Assembly (NCBI GenBank): GCA_021209875.1
Contig: JAGYVD010000001.1
Location: 3,968,001-4,032,000, forward strand
Length of the DNA: 64,000 nucleotides
Direction: 5' to 3'
Origin: Rosellinia necatrix
Taxonomy: Eukaryota; Ascomycota; Sordariomycetes; Xylariales; Xylariaceae
Under the pieces are notes generated by a model. That model made no database searches. It was not told the origin of the DNA and saw only the letters and a program-made list of their open reading frames with translations. Both the position numbers and the translations under genes were made by a program. Of this stretch, positions 56,759 to 64,000 are shown in pieces. Positions within the stretch are counted from its first letter, which is position 1. The number at the start of each line of letters is the position of its first letter.

Positions 56759-57975
56759 GGTGGCGACTAAACTGGGAAAATATGAGACACATGGGATAAT
56801 AAGAAGATATTATGAATCACGTATTTGGTAATGGGCCCTGGGGCGCATGTGTCTTTTGCGACTAATGGTGCTGCACATCGTGGAGGGATTGGTAGATGAA
56901 AATGATTAGGGGGATACCACTTGTCACTCCGGACTATATTGGTTCACTTCGAAAACTCTCAGATAGCTAAGCTACACTAATAATTGGGAAATGGGACAAC
57001 TCTCAGACGCAATGCTTCATATGTCATGTTTCTAATCATTTGACTGTTTCCCTAGCCCTAGGGAACTAAGGTATCTCTAAGTTAGAATTGATTATTCGGT
57101 TCTTCATGCATAAATGTCTTATTAGCATTCATTATTCGCCTATAATAGGACTTCTTTCTTACCAGTTGAGCAAGAGTCTCTTGTGCCTCTCGCCAAGAGC
57201 TATTGTCGATTGTTCATGTGATTGATGTGAAGGCTATCTAGGTTATACATAGCTCTATCAAGTCAATGTGGCTAAGATGCCATCCGGGTTTGACCCCACA
57301 ACGGTTGGGAAGCACTGGTCTGAGTGCTACTAGCCCACTACCGAGTAAACGGCCTTATGCCCCAAAGAAAACGCCATCCATTGCGTTATCGGCTTGTTTT
57401 CATCCTAGTTGTTCGGATGACCTCATCTCGACCGGGGCGGGGTTCTTCGCGGGACGGGACTGATGGGTCGAGTGTAGACACTCAAGCGCGGCGGGGGTCT
57501 CATAGCCTGGATGTAAAACTTATCATGTTGCGAACATGGGGCACGAAGGCCTGTCTATATTTACTAACTATCTCAGAGACGCCTGTTTTTTTATCTCGGC
57601 CGTGTTCACTCTTAAAACGAATGAGTCCATTGTTTCGTCGCAAGGTTGTCTGGACCGCAACATGCGCCCGCCTCTTGCGCCTGCGCTTGCCCCTGCCCGT
57701 GATGCACATCTCCCCCCCCCTTCCCTCCCCCCCCTTTATAGTGAAAGACCTGAAGCCCTTGCGGGCGTATATGTTGGTATATGCCATGCTCTACTCCCGA
57801 ATACCTGTAATAGGATGGAACCCTTAACGTGTAAATGCTCGATATGCAATGAACTCCTCGAAATGCCTGCCATGTAAAACCGACCCCCAAACCATGGGCT
57901 GTAATGAAAATGGAAAGTGTTGCTATATGCCGTTTTGCAGCCGTTTAGATTTTTATGACGCGTCATGAGAGATAA
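56759..57975. other. Convergent intergenic region
   Basis: No supported gene. It includes C-rich tracts (57709-57733). The frames at 57324-57827 and 57500-57890 lack protein features. Confidence 0.5.
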
Positions 57976-58272
57976 TTAGCCCCGTAACACGGCCTTCGGG
58001 AGGGCTGGATGATCGCCTATCCTGGAGGACCTCGAGGAGGGCGCCGGAGAGTATCCGGGAGTTGCCGACAATATGGCTGAATCAGTCCCGTCCGAGCCCC
58101 GCGACGCGGGCCACGATTTCTCACTCATGGGCTCCGGGAAGCGGTTGGGCGCAATGCGCCGAGCGATCTTCGACCAGTAGAGAGCGAGGCCCAGGGTGAG
58201 ACCGAGTAATGCAAGAACAGAGATGACGCTCACCACGATGGCGGTGACCAAAGTGCTCTCGAAACCGGCCAT
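57976..58272 (-). CDS. Small single-pass membrane protein, 98 residues
   Basis: One exon from ATG 58272 to TAA 57976-57978. A hydrophobic helix near the N-terminus (TLVTAIVVSVISVLALLGLT, residues 7-26, continuing to LGLALYW) is followed by a basic cluster (SKIARRIAPNR) and a Ser/Pro-rich tail with several potential phosphosites (SEKSW, SPAPSSRSSR). The composition, a helix followed by positive residues and a disordered tail, is what a real small membrane protein looks like, and the frame contains no repeat. I recognise no family. A long TC-rich tract (58297-58345) lies just upstream of the start and could be its promoter or 5' leader. It is short enough that chance cannot be excluded. Confidence 0.6.
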   Translation of the reverse strand: MAGFESTLVTAIVVSVISVLALLGLTLGLALYWSKIARRIAPNRFPEPMSEKSWPASRGSDGTDSAILSATPGYSPAPSSRSSRIGDHPALPKAVLRG

Positions 58273-61200
58273 TGTGCTTATGTGTGGTTGTTGGTTTTTC
58301 TTTTTCTTTTTTTTTTCTTTTCTCCTTTTCGTCTTTTCTTCTTTTGGTGTTATATGGTAGGAGATTTGTTGATGGTATAACGAAGATATGAGTGGTATGG
58401 CGACTCTCTCCGGAAAGGAAACGGCGGGACACAGGTCGCTACTCTTAAAGCTCTAGATGTTGCTATAATAGCAACAAAGGCGACAACGGTGACAACGGTG
58501 ACAACAGTAACAACGGTGATGACGGTGACGACAAGGAAGACAATCACTTTTACGAACTGAAAGCTTTCAAAGAAACCCGGAAACCCGAAAGAAAGAAAGA
58601 AAGAGAAACCTGCTCACATAATACACAAGAAAAGCCCGCCCGTTCCGTCAGCTGTCCATGGCGAGACTTATAGGGCGAGGAGTGCTCATGGACCGTACGT
58701 CATCCGGGTGGTCCGGGTGGTGGCTTGCAGCAAGCAAGATGTTTTGGAATCCCGGAGTTGAGGGGGGGAGAAGAAAAAAAAAAGACTAGCACAAACTGAG
58801 TTTTCCTCGGTTTGGCCTTGCGCACGACGAAACCAAACGATTCGCCTAACCAAGCGTTGAATCATTGCGTCGGGCGCTAAAAGGAAAAAAAAGTGCAGAG
58901 CCGAGAAGAGAAGAGACGAAAAAACAATGACCCGAGAGTAAAAAGAAAGCCTCCTCGCGCTTAGATGGTGGTGCAAGGTTGCTGGCGTCCGAAACGATTC
59001 GTCTGCGTCGCTGCACGACAAAACCCTGGTGTGTTTTGGACCTCCACTCTGTCGCTTCGGGCTTGTCGTGGGTAGGCGCCGCAGTGGACGGGCAGAGCCC
59101 TCGACAGCCAATGGTACGCGCCCGCACTGCTGAACTCAAGACTTCCAACCAACGGCGTTTGCTTGCTGCGGGGAAAGTACCTACGTAAGGCAGTCTTCAC
59201 CGCTAGCCCAGTGTATATATGGCTATACACTAGGTACCTGGGTACGCTATCTATCCCTAGGTACAGTGGTCGCTATTTCTGTCGTTGTTGTTGGGGCCTA
59301 CCTAGAACACTAACAACCGCCGCGTTAAACGCCCAGGTGCTTATTTGACTAACACAGTGACATCCATACAGCCAACAAACATACCCAGGTAGTAATTGTA
59401 TCCTCTTCATTCAACTCTTCTAGCCGCTTTCCCGCCTTGGCGCACTCAACACGGATTATTCTAGTTCTCCGTACGAAGTGGACAAGATGGAAATGGTAGA
59501 CAGCGCTATAGACAACCGCGCTACACCGGATCTCACGTTATCTCAATAGACACAGCTGATCAGCCTGTTATTACGTTAACCAAGCTAAACCCTTCAATGG
59601 ACCAAATCTAGATTTTGAGCGGTATACCAAATTGGCACCATGGCACCACTTTAGTGTACCTCAGATATCTGTTCGGACAATGAGAACATTATTTCGTCAT
59701 ACGGCTTCATTATGGCGCATTGGAACGGCGCGGTCCATACTCTACCAACCTTGGGCACTACCGAGCGCGACAGGCCGACCGGATAGACCCGATGTCGGCA
59801 TTCCGCTTTGGGCAATCTTCGAAGACAAGTTATGCACGGTCGGCTATGCGGCTCAAGCCGAATGACGCGAATGCGACGCACGTCATGATCTCTAAACCCA
59901 CCACCACATCGTCACCACCTGTTAGCCAATGCGTTTCTTTTTTTTTTTTCTTCTTCCGAGTACTCACACACGCTTATGTGTAGAGAGAGGTCTGACACTA
60001 TGGGGTATTTTCCTTGCTTTGTGACCCAATTGTGCGCCACACACGCAATGAAGGGCATCTAGAACGTTGTAACCAAACCCCTTCTGTATGTATCCACGGT
60101 CTAGCAATGGCAATGCCAATTGACGGGCGAGCTATCAAGTTGGCACTGCGGCGTCGCTGCCTGAGGCATACATACAAGCACTCTCTAAGTTACAGCACTT
60201 AAGTAATCTGCAGCGAAAAACTGCCGCTCACAATACCCACCTGTGTTAGTTAGCAGCGCCGGTCTTCTGTCATCCTCTATCTCAATAATATTAATCTAAC
60301 ACTTCCAGATCAACGTCACTTATAGGAACAAGATGATCAAATGCGACGCCATAGTAATCAATGTGCCTATAATAATCAGTAAATTTTCAAATTCATACCT
60401 AAGATTAGTATTATCTAAGAGAGCTTTCTTCTATCTAACCAAGGTGGTCATCTAGTGTGATTGCATCTGTAGGCTCTAGTTTCTTATCTTCAAAACTGGA
60501 AGTTCCCTCTCCTACTTGAACCCAATTGCTAATTTCTATATTTCTTCGTGTCAACGAAGTTTGAGCTTCATCAGATCTGGATTCATCTTTGCTTAGGCAA
60601 CCGTATCTAGGCGTATTTTTACATATTCTTAGCGGCCCAACAAAGTTCTATCAACCCACCGAAGATGACTAGTTCAGTACCCAGCAGATCTCGTAAAGCG
60701 CATATCGTAAGATCGCAAGATCGCAAATACTTGACGCGAGAAGCGACAGTCCACAACGCTGTTCGAATTCCTCGCGAACGATGAAGATCTTCCATAAAAA
60801 GCTTTATGATTGGGTTGGCCATGACATCTGGGGGATTCAGCTTTCGTTGTGCAGAATACTCGGTCAAGACAGAGCGATCACGTAAGAAATAAAGCTCAGC
60901 ACCGTGGTGCTTTTTGGGCAACTACTTGTGTTTTGACATGCGCCTCGAGTCTTCCCGATGCAATAATGGCCTGCACTGTCGGCAGCAGCTCACCAACCTT
61001 CTCCGTCCACATCACACCCTCGGCACCCTGCCCTCCTGTACCTCAATTACGCCTCGCTGTATATCACACGTTAACGTCCATCCGGTGCGGCGCGCAAGCA
61101 CAAATAGCTCGCCTTCCTTAGAGGAGGGGGAGGGAGAATAGCTGGCGCAGCTTGTTCACTAGTCGGGGCAGTTTGAGGTTGTAGTTCTGCATGCAGGCAC

Positions 61201-64000
61201 GCGCTATCTCGTCCTTGGTAACCTCATCCCGATAAATTCTGTGTCGAGCGGCTAGTATGTCCTATGACAACTTCGTCCGCTGTAGATTGAAGTCCTTCCT
61301 GGTGTCGACTTATAAGACCCAGAGCCACAAAGAGGAAACTGTCAGCAATACGTCCCCGAACGGAGACAACTGATGCCAATTACTCGCTAGATGCCATCGG
61401 TGCTGAGGTTGTCAGAATTGAGCAATGTGATCTGGCCAGTGATCTTTTCAGGGAATCCAGGTAGGATATTCGTCTGAGCCGACTCCCCTTCCGCTGACCC
61501 AACCCGTTCAACCAGCGAGTCTAGCCGTTAGACGAGGTTGAAAAGCTGGTCCCCCTGACGTAGACGCCACTGCGCTAGTCCCGCGCCCGCGTTCGTCGGT
61601 CACCTCACTCACCATAGACTTGAAGCAGCTACCTACCTAGGTGCCAATCTCCTCAGGCTGGCTGCTGGTGGGAAACTACCTTACGCCTCACGCTATTTCA
61701 GTGCCGGTCGATGTATCTTAAACCTGGGTGGCGGATATCCCTGCTAGGTATGTCGAGCACACTAAAGAGACCCGAGGAGATAGGTAGCAGTCGCTCACTG
61801 GCAGCACTTCAGAGGTTGACTGGATGCACGTCTTTCTGTAGTACATGCTATGGTCGTGATACTCCATGCTACCAAAAGACGTCGGTCTGCAGGTAGGACG
61901 GCAGAGACTCGGAATCAGGGTTGGTTACCGATTGAAGTGCAGCTTCGCACGCTTACCTTACGGGTGGTTTACGTGTAAAGCCGAAGGTAGGTACTGACCC
62001 AGAACATGGAGGGCATGGCATTAAGCGTCTGCTGATTCATCTGGGCGGCCCTCTCATGCTTCGCCCTCCCGCCCGGCAATTCGTCTCCCGGTGCTACATA
62101 GCCCGTTTAGCAAACCCTACCTCCCTGACATGCGCAATATTGCACACCGTCCTCCGTCGCGACCCTTCTGCCGGTCTGGTGTAGCGGCCGGCCCGGAAGT
62201 GATTTTCTCCGGTTGTGATGGGGCTGACCGATATTGAGATCACAAGCCGCTCAGAGCTGACGTTCGGGACACAAGGATGGCAAGGATATCATCGCCTGGC
62301 AGTACACTAGGTAACTATCAGGTGTCGGGGCTCTTGGGAGTTAATTTTCGTGTAGCGGTGCAGCTGCTGCCATCACTGCTATTAGGGTTGCGCGCCCTCG
62401 AACACGCGAGCAGTGCTCTATGTGATAATTCTTCGTGTCTGTCTGGTCGTCAGCTTAAACACCATTCCTTAGCTCCCCCATCTCATCACGGTAGTTACGA
62501 CACTTGGGTGGTGCCGCGGGTCACATATAACCAGCGTATGCACTACCAAGAACCGAAGGAGCTAGGCGAGTAGCTAAGCCGGCAGTCGTCGTATCGGTAT
62601 AGTAGTGTCTGCGTTAGAGAGCTTGAAATCACTTCGAAGGACGGGAGGAAGGGACCCTAAAGGCGGGAGAGACCATCCTAATATTGTATTACCGGAGCCT
62701 ATTCGGCACTACGATGTTAGTGAAATGAGGCGACCTATCCGTTGCTAGTGTCTTCCTTCGTGCTATGTTCACGCCCGACTCACGAATGCGACGTATGAGT
62801 GCTGAAAACCAGGCCGTGTTCCGTCAAGAAGGTGCTACGTTAGCATGGGCGATCAATCCAACTTTTCAGGAGAACTTCTCTGTTCCCGGAACTTTTTCTC
62901 CTCGCTGCTTCCGGGGGGTTTTGGCTGCCCGGGTACTTATGAGGAATAAGAGCTGGCAACTTTCGGGTTTAACCACATTGAATCATTTCCCGTGATGCTC
63001 GGTACAGTATGCGCATATAGATTATCTTGATCGCAATCTCCCCCCGTTCACAATGCTGAATTTCGGGCAAGTAACGTAGTATTCACACTACACTACAAGC
63101 ATACCTTCATCACTGCCGCAGAGTATCTAATCCGGCGCCTTCTTTACTAAGCATCGATCTCGCAATTCGGGGTCCTAGTGCACACATTGCTAGGATTCAC
63201 CTATATTTCACACTGTTATATATCCTTGGCACGCTAGTCGGTTTGCCGCCCTCCATATCCCGTCGTCGGGTTTTGCTCCGGTCTGAATATGTACACAAGC
63301 CTACACACATTACACTATGTTATATGCATAGCAAGATGCTTTGTTCACCTCGTTAAATTCGTAGGCGAACATGTTCCATACCCTTTTACCCAGTACTCCT
63401 CCCTTATCGTATGATAAATGCCGGATTATCTACCCGTTTCTTAATGTCCATATCCATCTTGTTGTTCCCCACAGTGGTTGCATCGAAGCGAGATTGTAGT
63501 GTAGTTGATTATATGGCATGCAAAGCCGAAGTTCTGCCTTTTACGTTACTCGCGGCTCTGCCAGAGATTCTTGGGATGAGCTTAGCATTTATAGGCTTAA
63601 AATCAGAGAATACAGCCAGAGACAATAATGCGCATATTTGGATTTTCTCCCTTTGTTTTTGTTTAAATGCTAGTACTAGGGAATTTAAGTCCGACTATAC
63701 AGCCACGCGTTAGCTGTCGTGAGCCTAGAGTTTCATGTGCTCTTATGACTAGTAATTGCGCTTTATCGTTGCGGTTCCAGAGTCTTTCCTTGGCCAATTG
63801 TCCCCCGTTCTTTATGCGTATCCTGGTTTCAAGCCCTGGGGTGCTTTCGTGATCCAGAATCTAGAACTTTACAAGGCTACCTTGCACAATAACCAAAGTA
63901 AGCAATTCGGCGCCTTCCGAATTGACCACAAGATGTATCGATACTGTATGGTGCTGAACTGGCCGTTACGGTGAATCTATCAATAGAAAAATGAGATATG
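58273..64000. other. Gene-free region to the right edge (5.7 kb)
   Basis: Short frames on both strands show no domain, no convincing signal peptide plus body, and no exon chain I can defend. Notable items are a GACAACGGT-type 9-bp repeat (58480-58535), A/T runs and several TACCTAGGTA motifs (59220-59265, 61628-61642). Distant remnants of mobile DNA are possible but not shown. Confidence 0.5.
58480..58535. repeat. 9-bp degenerate repeat GACAACGGT
   Basis: About six degenerate copies (GACAACGGT, GACAACAGT, GATGACGGT) in non-coding DNA upstream of the 98-residue membrane protein gene. Confidence 0.7.

Overview
The window is nuclear DNA from a filamentous ascomycete (Pezizomycotina, most likely Sordariomycetes). 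Short GT-AG introns of about 50-215 bp, a fungal Golgi TVP23 gene, rhodopsin/Pth11-type seven-helix proteins, a DUF3445 'HRQ' protein, effector-like and GPI-anchored secreted proteins and long repeat-strewn spacers all point that way. No rRNA, tRNA, CRISPR or convincing transposon was found. Gene models were built by hand from reading frame, splice signals and family motifs.

Layout: 1-307 is the 3' end of an unidentified gene. 3710-5252 (+) encodes a single-pass membrane protein with a signal peptide. 6075-7035 (-) is TVP23. 7522-8859 (-) is a DUF3445 protein. 10028-11157 (-) is a four-exon secreted cysteine-rich protein. From 14.5 to 39 kb lies a block that reads as a biosynthetic gene cluster: cytochrome P450 (-), rhodopsin-domain membrane protein (+), class I methyltransferase (-), FAD monooxygenase (+), MIO-type aromatic amino acid ammonia-lyase (+), COMT-like O-methyltransferase (+), adenylation-thiolation-reductase (A-T-R) enzyme (+), and a second rhodopsin-domain protein (-). 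Beyond it are a GH105-type secreted hydrolase (42215-43503, +), a large coiled-coil protein (50026-53507, +), a small GPI-anchored-type protein (56093-56758, +) and a 98-residue membrane protein (57976-58272, -). The last 5.7 kb and several long spacers (11.2-14.5, 39-42.2, 43.5-50 kb) hold no gene I can support.

How the cluster may work (inference): the ammonia-lyase would deaminate phenylalanine or tyrosine to cinnamate or p-coumarate. The P450 and the flavin monooxygenase could hydroxylate the product, one or both methyltransferases could methylate it, and the A-T-R enzyme could activate a carboxylate and release it reductively as an aldehyde or alcohol. There is no polyketide synthase, terpene cyclase, transporter or transcription factor in the window. 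The set therefore suggests a phenylpropanoid-like pathway that I cannot match to a named product.

A technical theme: four to five genes (membrane protein, methyltransferase, ammonia-lyase, A-T-R enzyme, coiled-coil protein) are broken by one extra G or C, mostly in G/C runs, while everything around each break is intact. In every case the reading frame is restored by ignoring exactly one base. This looks more like consensus error than decay and should be settled before any of them is called a pseudogene.
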